NCBI RefSeq assembly: GCF_000003815.2
Contig: NC_049982.1
Span: 26,953,229-27,017,228, forward strand
DNA length: 64,000 nt
Direction: 5' to 3'
DNA from: Branchiostoma floridae
Lineage: Eukaryota > Chordata > Leptocardii > Amphioxiformes > Branchiostomatidae
Shown: one piece after another, positions 24,046-37,022 of the stretch
Numbering within the stretch: position 1 is the first letter of the stretch
Layout of the letters: each line of letters begins with the position of its first letter
Program-made: the position numbers and the translations under genes
The notes under the pieces: generated by a model
Seen by the model: only the letters and a program-made list of their open reading frames with translations
What the model was told of the DNA's origin: nothing
Databases searched by the model: none

Positions 24046-25812
24046 TAACTCTCTGATATTATTACTTGTTCTCATCAAAAATGATTGGTTTGAAATCTTG
24101 TTTCTGTATCAGTTAAACATAAGTAGCTTATTAAGAGATTTACTTCTTTGCTATAAATTATCTCAAATTCATTCTGGTACAGTTTCTGTGACTTTGAAAA
24201 GTAAATTGAAAAAGGAAAACAAAATCAAAGTTCCAACCTTCTAAGCCAAGAAGAGACAGTTCATACCTTCATTTTTGCTCCTTCAAAGATACCCATTTTG
24301 AGTTTCTTTCAAATTTTCTATCAATAATTACCTTACGATAAGTGTTAAATTAGTTTCTCATACAAGCCATGGGTTCAGGTCCGGACTTACAAGTTCGGAC
24401 CTGAACCTGAGTCTCTGGACTCGAGTCCGGACCTGAACCTGAATGTTAGCTTAGGTATGCAGCACTACACATGTACCATAGTATCACTGATAGTTTCAAA
24501 TACCCTTGCATCAAAGTACACATAAGATACAAGAAAGCTTTCTAGTGCTTCGGCACAAAGAAAACATGCTGGTAGATACCTAGGGTAGATACTGTACATG
24601 GAAAGAAGATTGTACCAGTGAGCTAGCATCTCGGAATGTTCCCTAAAATAGCCACTTAACAGGTACTTAAAGTCTTTGTGATGTCTGGGTTTTTTCCAGA
24701 AAGCATGATGTCTGAATGGTGAGATTTTCTGGTAGGCTTGTGTACAGGGTTGTGGGATTTAACGTACCCAGACACAGGAGGGGGGATATGTTACAGTGGC
24801 TTGGTCTTGTATAGTGTTAAACTGTAGGGATATACATATTGATGATGACAAGGGCCCTCTCTTCAAACAAGGGGTGTTTGTTGTAATGACAAGAGGACCA
24901 TGAAATTAAAGGGGCCAGTGAGATGGTTTAAGAACACTTTTTCGACAACTTTTGACTTCTAACTTTTAAGAGCATTGACCAATGAACTTTTCCAAAGTTA
25001 CTATGTGTGGTTCATGCCCAAAAGCAAAATTATGTATGGGGGATTCTTCTGCAGATTTTTGGACTTTCGAAACCCTCATAATTTTTCTAGAGGGATCCTC
25101 AGGGGGTATTTTCATTGATCATAATATTCTTTTGGGGTACATTGTACCTCTGAGTGTGTATGTTTGCCCAAAGAAATTTCATTTGTAAAGTATTCCATAA
25201 CGTTACATGTATATTCAACAGCCAACAATCATTAATGGGTGTGAAATATTTCTCCCTGCTCCTGAAAGAAGGAACTTTGTGGGGGTGTTATCACTAGAAA
25301 TCTACTAGATGTAACGCAGAGCCGAGTCCTCCCCCCTCAACCTATGGCATGTGGTGTAAAAAGTTGTCAACTTAAGTACTGAGTTAGTATTGCTAGATTC
25401 ATACATTCAAACCAAACTGTATATTGCTTGGTATGTGTGCAAAAACTAAAAATACATTGTATAACAGTTGACGGTTTGTGGAATTTTACCCTAAGGGTTG
25501 GAATAATCACATGGCTTACCTTGGCTCCTATCATCGATATATGAAATAACTTAATAAGGAAAGAGATTGTTTCAGAGGAAACAATTTTTTGCAGTATCAC
25601 CTCACCAGATTAAGAGAGTCGGATATGTTTTGTGAAAAGGATATGCGAAGACTCCTTGCCGACAGCAATTGTCATTGTTTGGCATAATCCTTGGTTGTAT
25701 TGGATGGGATAATTCCTGGATTTTATCAGATTTCCACTTTCTATTTTTAAGAACGATATTGTCTTAAGATTGGGCAGGGGCTTAAAAACTCTGCTCATAA
25801 AAGGATACACTG
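24046..25812. other. No gene recognised
   Basis: AT-rich. Near 24376-24445 there is a short cluster of inverted and direct copies of GGTCCGGACTT / TCCGGACCTGAACCTGA; similar phrases occur inside the hAT-like element at 33195. Confidence 0.5.
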
Positions 25813-26091
25813 TCCAAGCAGAGGTTAGGCTCCAACTGATTTTGTCTGTTTGTCATTTTTATGGGGTTTTGCATTTAGTCAAGTTTTTTTTTTTTGTAGG
25901 AAATAGAAAGAGGAATACCCGGTAGAATTAGAAAACCCAATAAAACCACCAAAAACATGTGAAAAAAACTCTGCTGTCCGGGGCTGTAACTGGCCCCTCT
26001 CCGCAGAGACTGGCAGGTGTTAGGCGGGCTGCTATAAGCGAGATTAAATCAAGCTAGTCAAAAACCAGCCAGAGACTAACCTCTGCTTGGA
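25813..26091. mobile_element. TIR element with TCCAAGCAGAGGTTAG ends
   Basis: TCCAAGCAGAGGTTAG at 25813 and CTAACCTCTGCTTGGA ending at 26091 are perfect inverted copies. A lone end of the same family (GAGCCTAACCTCTGCTTGGA) is at 61787-61806. Confidence 0.6.
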
Positions 26092-26309
26092 GAGATAAAA
26101 ATGGTCATCCAGAAAGAATGGGGTTACAATTGCAAATTTGACTAGAACTGAGTGGGAACTTTTTAGATAGTTGTTAGGTCTTCTGTTGATTGTGCCAGGA
26201 TATTTATTTGTTTGTTTTTGTACTGTTTTGTAATAATTACCTTCAAAGTTTGCGTAGAAGGTTGTGTTTTGGGCGGTGTTTGTGAGTATGTCACTCTGGC
26301 AACTCGACA

Positions 26310-27000
26310 ACTCTTGAACGGATGGATTGTGTTGATATTTAGTATGAGAGTAGGTCTTGCTGAGATCTCAAAATGATTAGATGGTGGACCCCCTAGTTAT
26401 AGGATGTGTTGGATTACATGTAACATTAGCTGAAAGAGATGAAAGTCGTGCCGGCAAACGTCCGCAAGGCGATAATTGCCCAATTAGAGTAATGCAGTAA
26501 AACAATTGTCTTAGATAAGGATTCTTTTTTAAAAAATAATGACAGTTAGGAGACTTTTGGAAACTGATAAGACTTGTCAGGACCTTTTGTTCTTAGGTGT
26601 ATGTTGTTATGTCCTATGAAAAATTCCTATGATTAAACATTATTATCTTTGCCAAGAAGGTTATGTTTCAGTACTGTAGATAATTTTTTTATATGTTGTG
26701 TGTATGTTTGTCAATGAAAAGCATATCTCAGGCAGGTTTGGGTGGATTGTATTGATATTTGATATGTGGGTAGGTCTTGATGAAACCTCTAAATGATTTT
26801 ATTTTGGACCCCCTAGTGCCTTGTTACTGCACTGCAACAGAAATTCCAGTTGTGATATCTCAAGCTTTAGACATGCTATGGGCGTGATATTTAAGTGGTA
26901 GATAGTTATTGGGGCAGAGAGTAAGTCGTGTAAGTTTGGGTCCCCCAGCACCTTTTTGGAACTGCAGGAGTCAACTTAGTTTAAGACTTTGAAAGAGAAC
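26310..27000 (+). repeat. Dispersed repeat family, two adjacent copies
   Basis: Shared phrases: GTAGGTCTTG, then AAATGATT, then GGACCCCCTAG, then a TACTGCA-type stretch. Copies start near 26325 and 26740. Others are at 30110 and 31830. They have no coding capacity. Confidence 0.6.
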
Positions 27001-27553
27001 AACTCAAGAAGGGGTCGCAATATCAAACTGAATTACAGTTTATAAATTGCGTCAAGGATGGCAAGATTTGTTACCAAACGGTGCTCGTACCTCAAACGGA
27101 GCTAAATTTCTCTTTTATAATTTCCATAATGAACAGCAACGGTTGCAGTTTTCTTTAAGGAAGCTGAGGGAAAATTACATTGTAGTACTTTCAGATTTTG
27201 TTTTCGAGGGATTTTTTGTGTGACAGTCTATAGAATATACAATTGTTAGTTATAAGCACTAATAGATAAGAAGGATTAGTGGTGGTATTTTGCCTTTTGT
27301 CTGTATTTGGGTCATAAGCCTCATAAGCCAACTCCTTAACCAGTGATGCTATTTTTACCAAACACAGCATGCCTTAATCATATATTTTGTAACAATCCCT
27401 TGTTTATGGCACCCTCAACTCTGTATTTATTGACATAAAAGAACCTCAAACATATAATTTCTGCATTGTTGTTTATTTTAACAGCATAGAAAGATACTTT
27501 GAAAGGAACAATGTGTCATTAGACCTTTGAAAGGAACAGTGTTCCAATAGTTA

Positions 27554-27915
27554 GGGCCACACCAATTTAATTTCTTGGTTCACGGATTCGCTCGCTCCTA
27601 TTTTTTGGAAAAAATAAATAAAAATAATAATTACCACTCAGCAAATTTTCACCATTAATGAAGCCATTCACCAACTTTCTGGTGTAGCAAATTGGCCTTT
27701 GTATTATAAGCTCCTTAAAGTGTGGGTACAGGTGCTGTTACTGTACAATAATAGTGTTTTTGTACTTTTTTCAAGCTGAAAACTTTTTTTCTTCATGTCT
27801 GGATTAGTCGTTACCTTTACCCCAACCATTTTACAATTTTTATTTTTATTTCGCCCTCTCTCTCCATATTTTTCATGAAAAAATCCGTGAACCAAGAAAT
27901 TAAATTGGTGTGGCC
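27554..27915. mobile_element. TA-target MITE (GGCCACACC ends)
   Basis: Inverted ends share CCACACCAATTTAATTTCTT and GGTTCACGGA for about 35 bp. TA flanks at 27552-27553 and 27916-27917. 362 bp, no ORF. Confidence 0.8.
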
Positions 27916-27999
27916 TAAAAGGCCTACGAAAAAAATGTTATGTTTTAGATTACGGTTTTGAAAAAAATAGGGTCGGTTGGTACTGGGATTCTCTTTTTT

Positions 28000-29370
28000 T
28001 GTTTTTCTTCTTTCATCTTCATCAACTGTGTTCTACCTCTACAGTGTACTTCTTTAGCTTTCTGTTAATGTGATTGAACAAATACAGTTAAAGAATTTGA
28101 AATTGAAATGTAATATATCAAGATGCTGGTATTTTCAATATCATATTTCAATATACAGGTGCATTATTATGCATTGTGCAAACATAAAGGGGTCTACATG
28201 TGGGTTTGGTGGGTCTGTTTGTATGCTTTGCTTTTTCTGCAATATAAAGGGGGTCTTAATGTAGGTTTGGTGGGTTTGTTTGGTGTGTTTTTTTATGTTA
28301 TTGTGTAACAGAAATGAGAAGAATATGTTGGAAAACGAATATATAACATTGTCATCACACCAGTGTACAAAATACTTTTCTGAGCCAGGTTGCACAGTGT
28401 GCAAACTGGGGCAAAAACTAGGTTGCACAACTGAATTTCAAGTTGCACCACCTACGATTCACTAATTTCTGGGGGGGGAAGTACAATACATACACTGTAC
28501 ATACATACATAATAGGCATGTTTGGATGATATGAAACGGAGCTGCCTCAGTCCATTTATTTCTTCCAAGTAAATTGACAACAAAATCGAGTTCTGAGGCT
28601 CAAAATCTAAGTTGCACCCTGTGCAACCTGAGTTTAGAAGTCAGTTGCACCAAGTGGTTGCAGTGTGCAATTGGGTATTTTGCACGCTGCACACAGATGT
28701 TTAATTGAAAAGTATACGTTCATTACCGATAATCAACCTCCGAAAAAGTCTATGGTTGGCAGTTTTTTTTTGCAAGGGTTGGTAGGATATCTGGAAACAC
28801 AAAATTATTTTCCTAGGCCTTGCATGTACACATGTAAGGCATTCGGTCTTTTTTGCTGAACATTTGTCTTTTCATAAACAAAGCGAAAGAGACAGCCACA
28901 GAAAGCATTTTCTTTCTTCGGCAACTGTTAAATATGGTGTGAAATTATATACCTTGTGACATAGTGCCATAATGGTCACAGATGCCACCACAGATAACAT
29001 ACATGGACAGCCTCGAGCACATTTTTGTCCTCACGCAAAAAACAGGGTGGGAGACAAATTATCCGGCTAGAAGATGTATGGTGTATACAGATAACATCGG
29101 TCCGCACCCTATACTTATGGGTGTGCCGGCTTAGCATAACATGCTGATGGTTTAGTGTTATGTTAGCTCAAGATGCTACCATATCGCATTCAACAATTTC
29201 TGTCTCTTAACAGTTTTTAAAAACATATTTGATTTCGGTCATACATGATATTGTCGTGTATTTATCAAGGATTGGGAAAAAAAGTACATTTCTTATGTGA
29301 AGCTCTCTCAAAAACATAGTTATACAACACTGACAATGTGACATTCAGTAAATTAGAATACAATTCACCA
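28000..29370. other. No gene recognised; TTGCAC-rich patch
   Basis: 28388-28690 contains about eight GTTGCAC or TGCACA words in mixed spacing. Otherwise unremarkable. Confidence 0.4.
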
Positions 29371-29375
29371 CAATC

Positions 29376-29520
29376 GGCATGGCGTAATGGTAGGCCCAGA
29401 CCAAAGAGGTTAGGGGTTTGAATCTCATGCCATGCCCCATTGGCATTGTGTCCTTCGGAAAGGCACTTTGAATGGCTTTCCTCACTTCACTCACGTGAAA
29501 ATGAGTGCCTAACTGCATCA
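29376..29520 (+). mobile_element. tRNA-derived SINE
   Basis: GGCATGGCGTAATGGTAGGC (A box) and GGTTTGAATCTC (B box) are followed by GTCCTTCGGAAAGGCACTTT and TTTCCTCACTTCACTC, the same body as the copy at 11150. Confidence 0.65.
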
Positions 29521-30109
29521 TCGATTGGAATTTTTAGCCCAGATACTGTATGTCGGACTGGTCTTTCACAGAAAGTAGCAATTATACATTTGATGGATGC
29601 AGATCACAATAGTTGTGGCGTAGGGGCGTGGTTGTTATTGGAAATGCTATGTCTGGAATTTATAGTGGTGACTGACAAGTAGAGATATATGAAGTGTAAA
29701 ACTGATTACACACTTAAAACATTTTATTTATTACCCTTGCCAGAAGATTATGGTGCATCTTTGTTCGCTTGTGTGTCAGTGTGTTACAGAGGACGATAAT
29801 TCGAGTAGCCTCGAGGCAGGGCAAAACAACTTTCCATGGCAAACTACCTTTTTTAGGCAAGCCCCTCACCCCCGAAACAAAAGCCAGCCCGCTCAAAGTC
29901 TGCGAAGGAGGTTAAATTTGGTAAGCCTGAAAAAAAAGATTGTCTTGATATTTGGCACATGTATGTTATTAGGTGTTGATGTAGTGCTCCAGTAGATGAG
30001 AGGGTGGAGAAGGAATTGCACGCTCCTCCTTCACCATAAAAGGTCATGTACAGGTCAGGCAAAACAGGTAAATGCCTGTCTGCCTGCTCATCTGTCGAAT
30101 CGACAGGAG

Positions 30110-30240
30110 AACCATAGGCGTTGATGAAACCTCAAAATGATTAGATTTTGGGCCCCCTAGCAGCTTGTTATGGTACTGCAGTGGAACCTCCGGTATTCAT
30201 ATCTCATGTTCTGTTTTTTTAGCAAAGTTATCAGGCATAT
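30110..30240 (+). repeat. Dispersed repeat family copy
   Basis: GATGAAACCTCAAAATGATT, GGGCCCCCTAGCAG and GGTACTGCAGTGGAACC, as in the copies at 26310 and 31830. Confidence 0.55.
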
Positions 30241-31004
30241 TTACTATCCATCCTGGGTACCATCCTATTTAGTTTAACGGGGCTCCAATACTCTCTCCTC
30301 CAATTTTTTTGAGTGAGCAAGTATGCGTGCCTGTTATGGGTCAATAAACTGTATACTAGACTAAGTACATCAATTTGTAGAGTGGTACCCTGGCTATATC
30401 AGATTCTATTCTTCCAATGGCAGGACATAAGATATCACATTCAATATACATGTACTCAGATACTTGAGTTGTGTTAAAAGAACAACAGGTCCTGTTCTTC
30501 AGTGAACTTCTTCCCAATCCCAAACCTGTTCGTGCGATAGGCTTCTTGCTCCAACTGCACTGCAATAGACGGTAAAACTACTGGTAAACGAAATTGACGT
30601 CATAACACGTAAACCAAAACCCTGAAGGTCAACATCACCGAATACCTCCTGCTCATTTTGTCCCTCGCTTAGCAACCACAAACAAGCAGCACACTTAGAT
30701 GATTACCGAGAGGATGCCGTGGTTTACTCTAGGAAGTCACGCTGGCGATATCTCTGTTTACCCGCTAATCTTGTCCTGACAGGACCGAGCTTGGGTTTCC
30801 TTTGTAGTTCGTTTTCTTTTCATAATTTTTGACAGTGGCGTAACGGAAGATAGCCAATTTTTTTGTTGCACCGGCGTCAAGGTGCTCCTAAATTTATCTC
30901 TTCCGATGATGTAATGTTTGTCATGTTCATGTTGAGTGCTTAGCCGGTGCTGTGCACTGGGTTGAACATTGCAAAGACCGCGCTTTGAAGTTATCACTGT
31001 GTCA

Positions 31005-31300
31005 TAGCTGCTGGTGCAATGGCCTAGTGGGTAGAGTGTTTTCAATGCATTCGGTATGTTGTGAATTCAATCCCCGAATGAGTCATACCGAAGACTTTAT
31101 AAATGGTACATATTGCTTTCTCTGATTAGGGCTTGGCACTATTGAGGAAGACAATGGGAGTTAAATACACATCACTAACAGTGGACTAGCCCCCTGCTGT
31201 AGTGGCTTGCACAAATGTGTGGCCCAAGGACTACAGAAATGGAGATGGGCACCACCCGGAAGCATCTGTTACAGATGCATGGGCAACTTTAACATGGCTA
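31005..31300 (+). mobile_element. tRNA-derived SINE-like element
   Basis: GGTGCAATGGCCTAGTGGGT (A-box context) and GTGAATTCAATCCCCG (B-box context) lie about 45 bp apart. The body includes GTGGACTAGCCCCCTGCTG. Confidence 0.5.
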
Positions 31301-31829
31301 CTTTCTGCTTACCATGCTTTACACGTATAACTGACCCATGATATTAGGAAACTGAGTTAAACACTCTGACTGGCATCCATACATTATGTAGTATCACAAT
31401 GCATGCTTGCTGTCCGACATTAAGTTTTGACACTCATAATATTAATGAGTTTTTCTAATAATTGTGCCAGGTGGAACACATAGGTGAAATACCCTTGTTC
31501 AAGTGTCGCCCATTCAAACATACATGTACTAATGGGTTTTGTTAACCTCAGCACATGTTTGCATGTACTTACATATTTGGCATATTTACCTCCCAGAAGT
31601 TTGTGAACTTGGTAGTCTGTCATTAACACCTGTAACTGCATTCAATTTATCAACATGTTTATAACAGCTGGATATGTTCTAATAGGGAGGAGGGAGATAC
31701 AATAGTCATGGTCTTCACACATTTTAGATTTTTACCTCCATAAAAAATAGAGGCATTGTTTGTACTACATGTATAATGTATGTCTGTGTGATTGTATTTC
31801 CATACATTTGAATAGATTACAATATTTGG

Positions 31830-32040
31830 TAAATGGATAGGGGTTGGGAAGACAGAGGTCAAGGTTGATTTTAGGCCCCTGGTGTGTGATCTTGGTACTG
31901 CAGCAGAACTTCTGTTTTTGTATCTTTTGTCATAGTCTTGATTTTTTGTTGGCAGATAACTTTTGATGTAAGAGAGAAGTTGTGTAAGTGTGGCCCCCTA
32001 GTGGCTCTGGAACTGCAGGTGCATTTTTGTTAAAACCTTA
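31830..32040 (+). repeat. Dispersed repeat family copy
   Basis: Diverged copy with AGGCCCCTGGTGTGTGATC, GGTACTGCAGCAGAACTTC and GTGGCCCCCTAGTGGC. Confidence 0.5.
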
Positions 32041-33069
32041 CAAGGGATGATAAAGAAACAATATGGATTTCCATGATATGAGGTATGTAACGGTAATTCA
32101 CCTTTATCCACATGGTATATCCATCGTTTTTAAAAACGAGATTTTAGGGATATCTAGTCGACGGACTTTGCTTTCAAATTTTCATGGCATTCCAGTATGA
32201 AAAATGTCGATTTCATATCCCTAAATACATGTACTCCTATTTCATATGCAACAAATAAAAGTTACCTGTAGTGTTAAATATGTAGCCTACTTTTACAATG
32301 AAAGGGAAAAGTATGTCGTACAACTGCTCGCTGCGTTCACATGACCAATTAACATAGCAGGGGTCCATGGTTAGGGGGTTGTTACCCATCTTTTTTTAAG
32401 GTCAAAATATGCAAATTAGCCACCCTTTTCTTTTGAAGTCTTGCCGTAGCTTTTGGAAGAGGACAGCTTTCTTTAGACTAATTATGGGTTGTCTTGTTCC
32501 AATTAGGTGAGGTGTAAGTAATGTGTATCTAGAAATACCTCAGCTGCGAAGGGTCATAAATCAACGGATTAGTTTTCAAATCAAGGGGGTAATTTGTTTT
32601 GCTATGTAGCCAGTAGCTAGCCAGCCATCTGAGTAATGAGGCTGTTGCAGCGTGCTCAAGGCACCTCCTGGAATCCGGGTCCATCATTTTCTTTCCCAAG
32701 GACATTATATGATTATATATCTTTATATAACATCCTTGGTTTTCCCAAAGGAGAAAGCATATTGTTTTGCTTGTGTGTTCTTTTTCTTTCTTCCTCCTAG
32801 CAGAAAGGGTTTGTGGAAAAGGCTGGGCTGTGCACCAGGCCTGGCTACCCGGTTGTCTACCTGGGCTGACTTTTACGTCAGGCTACTCAGATACCCCCAT
32901 TCATAGCCCCAGTTCTTTTTTTCACTTGCACACGCTACTTTGGGGCGAGCCTTATGGTATAGTATTGTGAGTGAGTAGCTTGACACAAGGTTATACGGAA
33001 AATGTTAAGCATTTTTGCAAAAATGTCGCCTAATGTTTTCTATCCCTTTAGAAAGACAAATGCAGCTCC

Positions 33070-33177
33070 AACCAAGATATATTCCTCCAGATTCAAACTG
33101 GGGTCTGTTAAGTACCAAGTAATTGGAACCACTAAGTAACTGTGAAGCTGCTACCAGTTGAGCTACAGGAACATCCT
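33070..33177 (-). mobile_element. tRNA-derived SINE
   Basis: On the minus strand CCTGTAGCTCAACTGGTAGC (A box) is followed 60 bp later by CAGTTTGAATCTGG (B box). The A-box region is nearly identical to the copy at 34630. It directly precedes the hAT-like element at 33195. Confidence 0.65.
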
Positions 33178-33194
33178 TGATAGTTGATACACAC

Positions 33195-33599
33195 TAGGGC
33201 TGGGTATCGGTACAGCGTATCGGTACAAAACCGTTTTTTCTTATTGGACCGGTCTAGAAAAACCGGACCTGAAAAAATTGGTTGAACCGGATGTTGGACC
33301 GATTAGAAAATTAACAGATTATTTTATAAGGCATTCACATGTTTTGGCACTTACAGGTGGAAGAAAATAACAAGAGTGAAGTTGAGTAGAGTTTACAGTA
33401 ATTTCTACCAAGTTTTACAGCCAATCATACAGGTGCAGTTAGCGTTGTAGGATTTTAAAAGGCCAGTGTAAGTCGAATACTCCACCGAACAGATTTCTTT
33501 GTAGTGAAATGGACCATTGGTATGAGTCATACTGAATCAGGTCCAGGTTCAGGTGAACCGGACCTGGACCTGAATTTTCTGTACCGGTACCCAGCCCTA
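33195..33599. mobile_element. hAT-type MITE (TAGGGCTGGG ends, 8-bp TSD)
   Basis: Ends TAGGGCTGGGTATCGGTAC and GTACCGGTACCCAGCCCTA. The 8-bp target duplication ATACACAC is exact at 33187-33194 and 33600-33607. 405 bp, non-coding. Confidence 0.85.
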
Positions 33600-34298
33600 A
33601 TACACACACTTTTGATGCTTAACAGGTGCTTCAGACAACATTAGCATATAATGGTATTCATTTCATATATGATTAAGAATCTATATACGGTTTACAGGAG
33701 ATAGGCGCTCTTGAAATATAATAACAAGGTACTCGAATTCAACTTACTGAGGGGTTAGAACAAGTGTGTCTTTCCACTGATGCGCACAACATAGATATGG
33801 TACATGTATATTATGATGAAAAAGATGAAAAATAGTACAATACATATGTGTGATGAGACAGCTTGGCTGAGACTTGATGGTGTTTGTTGACCAGGTATTT
33901 ACATAAGTTTCAGTGGTATAAAGGTCCACAAAGAGGGTGTAGAAAATTCTGCTTTGTGAAAAAATTCCACCTGCTCTGGGATAGCATAAATTAAAGAAAA
34001 AATTTTATGACCCAGTTATATGTTAAGTGTATCATTACAAGGACATCTGTCTAGAAATAGTTCTTCGTAAACTATGTAGGTCAGAAGTACTCAGTAAGAT
34101 AAGGAAGATATCCATGATAATCCCTAGGGTTTTGGGTACTTGTGTGCTTCGTGCGTCAGGTGAGATTACAGGTAATCCAGGTGCGGCAGGAATTCACGTC
34201 AGACTTTCTCTCCTCAGTCTTGCCAGAAGCACTTTCACAGCATGATGTTGGCTAGCCTCCTTCACAGAATTTGAGTGGGGCTGGCTTTTATCTTATGT

Positions 34299-34315
34299 GG
34301 GGGGGGGGGGGGGGG
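34299..34315. repeat. Homopolymer G17
   Basis: Seventeen consecutive G on the plus strand; length may be unreliable. Confidence 0.9.
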
Positions 34316-34318
34316 TAC

Positions 34319-34605
34319 AACATCTAGCTTCCTTCACAGACTTCCAACAGGGCAGGCTTAAATTTCATGGGGGGTCGGGGTGCTGTTTCACTAGTTTCAA
34401 AGTTAGCTTACATTCTCTAATGCCAGGAAAGGGAGTTTGCTGAGGAAGGGAGTTTTACCCTGCCTCAAAAGTCAACACTTTTCTAGGCATATACTTCCTT
34501 CCTTTTCAAACTCTAAGCCAACTTTGAAACTGAAGCAAACTAGCACCCAACCTCCATGAAATTTAAGTCTGCCCTGTTGGAAGTCTGTTAAGGAGGCTAG
34601 ATGTT
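34319..34605. mobile_element. Inverted-repeat element with ~55-bp arms
   Basis: The arm starting AACATCTAGCTTCCTTCACA and containing GACTTCCAACAGGGCAGGC is repeated inverted up to 34605. A further single arm (GGCTAGCCTCCTTCACAG) lies just before, at 34248. Confidence 0.6.
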
Positions 34606-34629
34606 GGCTTCTTGTGACAAAGTTAAATC

Positions 34630-34722
34630 GGATGTCCCTGTAGCTCAACTGGTAGCAGCCTCACAGTTGAGCTCCTGGTTCCAGTTGGTAAGCGGGTGAC
34701 CCCGGGTCAAATTCTGGGATGG
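34630..34722 (+). mobile_element. tRNA-derived SINE head
   Basis: TGTAGCTCAACTGGTAGCAG (A box) and CGGGTCAAATTCTGGG (B box). It does not fold into a proper tRNA: the acceptor ends do not pair. Confidence 0.65.
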
Positions 34723-35198
34723 ACAGTGGTGACATTTGTGGAACTGGTGTACTACTAAAAACTACAATCTATTTTTGGGGGGTTTCTACTTCTTTCTTGG
34801 AAGCAGTGGAAGACGAAGTGTCCCACTTTTTCGGTAATGAGTGGGTTTGGGGAACTTCAAAGGATTGTAGTTTTTGTCGGAAAAGGTGTGGAAAGTTCTG
34901 TACATGTAACAATGAAGAATGTATACTTGTCTTGATGTAACAGTTATACAACACATCTCAACTATGCCCCAAAGCTCTGGTATATCTAAAGTTCTGCATG
35001 AGTTGACAAACTATAAAGACAATTTTTTGCATTTCTTTAGAGATGGGTTGACCTAATTGCTTAAGATATAGAGATTACAAGGCTTAGCGTGCGTTCTGTC
35101 TTGTGTCTTCGGTTCAAAGGAGGTGACAGCGTGCCTACCTTAGGGTGTGTGTAATAATTGTCTCTGGTTCAATGCGTTCAAGCTATATGTGTCCACCA

Positions 35199-35533
35199 CA
35201 GGGCTTTAGCCAGCTCGAAACTTTTTTTTTCCGTCAGCCAATTCCAATCGTCGCGAAAACCGCGAAAATTAATTAGAAGGACTGAACTGAGACCTTGAAA
35301 AACGGGTTTTAATGAGATTATCGTATGCGAAAGGGCACCGACACACAATCATAACAATGACAATACAAACAGTCTGTGGCTTTTACGGCCGTGGACGGCG
35401 TCCCCATAGCAGCCTGAAGCTTCCACCAAGGATTTTTGTCCGTCAAGGTTGACGGATTGGTTTGAAAATTTTTCCGTCAGACGCAACAAATTTCCGTCAA
35501 TTGACGGAAAAACGGACGCTGGCTAAAGCCCTG
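35199..35533. mobile_element. hAT-type MITE (CAGGGCTTTAG ends, 8-bp TSD)
   Basis: Ends CAGGGCTTTAGCCAGC and GCTGGCTAAAGCCCTG are perfect inverted copies. The target duplication GTCCACCA is exact at 35191-35198 and 35534-35541. The interior has repeated TTCCGTCA / TTGACGG words. Confidence 0.9.
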
Positions 35534-36394
35534 GTCCACCACTTACATAAACAATCACAAGTTTTGCTATTGAATGAATGAGGCCATGTTTTAGAATTAC
35601 TGAAAATTCTATATTTAATCCATTTGATGCATATTTTTCAGGTTACAATTTTGTTAACTTTTTATGAATTCATCATAATGGTAAACATATTCAAACACTA
35701 GCGCTTCCCATTTACAATGTATAGGTTATGTCTTCATAATAAATCACAAACGTGTAAGTGCCAAATTAAAAAATTTCACGCACTGATTAAGTGGGTATCT
35801 TAGTGAAGTTGCGGCACGTTGACAGTGTCACTGTGTCTTACATTGGATTTGTGTTACCTTGACTTAATAATGGGAATATCATGCTAATCACACAAGTATG
35901 GCTAGAAAGGCAACAAAACCCAAAAAAATGTAAAAAGATTTTTTTTATCGATGAATTCTCAGTCAAATTGCTAGGACTCAAAATGCCGCCAACATGTCAC
36001 AGCTTCATACATGCTTTACTGTCTATGATTCTCCTATGAATTGTTGAGTAATGACTATCTGTTATGATACTTATATTATATGTCAGTCTCTGTAAAAGTC
36101 GATTAAGCTTTCCTTTAAATACTCTTGAGCGCACACATTTACTGCATCAGAAAAGTACAATGTTCAATCTACACCATTCACTGTATGTCTTATAAAGTTT
36201 ACTGATAAACTTTGAGCAAGATCAATAATAAGACCAGGAAATCTGTAGGTTCCCTTTGTATTGAGTCAGCCCAGTACATTTGTGTACATCTGAACCAGAT
36301 AAAGAGGTAGTGTTTTCAGTCTTCCTTTCCTCTCGGATTTATACAGAGAAAGGCGGCCGTATCACCACCGTATTAAACCCTTGTCTCACAGACC

Positions 36395-36501
36395 TAGCCT
36401 GAGTATCATCCGTATTCTACCAGGGCTCCTTACACTAGCTACCCCTTTTTAGGGAAGTGAGTGTAAGGAGCCCTGGTAGAAATAGGATGGTACCCAGGCT
36501 A
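36395..36501. mobile_element. 107-bp foldback MITE, 9-bp TSD
   Basis: Imperfect 41-bp arms begin TAGCCTG and end CAGGCTA, with an inner perfect stem CCAGGGCTCCTTACAC. Flanked by exact TCACAGACC at 36386-36394 and 36502-36510. Confidence 0.85.
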
Positions 36502-36949
36502 TCACAGACCAGATCGGGGTTTAGTTTTGTTTCAAAGCCAATTAGGACCAATCAGGGATTTTTTGCATTTCCGCGAGGTATCGCGTGAAACTTGAGATGT
36601 GCAATATTAGTACGGCTACACTGACTTAATTTTGTGGATGCACGCATTGATTTTTGCTTGTTCTCCAAAAATAAAAATGGCCACATGTCACCCCATATCA
36701 ATCAGAATTTCATGCTTACAGGAGGACCTACTCTCCAGGGTAGGGGAGCACATGGTCAGGGCATGGGACCACTGCACCCTTGCTCCAAACAAGAATGGCA
36801 ATACTAACACAGTAACAGGATTGAATTGGCTACAATTGTCTTTACAGTCTTACTGGAGGAGATGAACATAAGACAAACCAAGCTTGGGAAATAATGGACT
36901 GGATTTTTAGTCCTGTGGTTAAGCAGCACTTTTATTTTTGCTGGATTTT

Positions 36950-37022
36950 TCTTTTGTCGCCCTCGCGCATAGTTTTGGGTCTCCAGAGGATGTCATCCAT
37001 ACAATTAAGTTAGTGTGGCCTA
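36950..37022. mobile_element. Partial MITE end (GGATGTCATCCATA family)
   Basis: CAGAGGATGTCATCCATA and GTGTGGCCTAAG match the right end of the TA-target elements at 45523 and 60656; the left part is missing. Confidence 0.4.

Noticed and set aside
34630-34722. Functional tRNA gene
   Set aside because: A and B boxes are present but the acceptor and anticodon stems do not pair; a near-copy at 33070 indicates a SINE.
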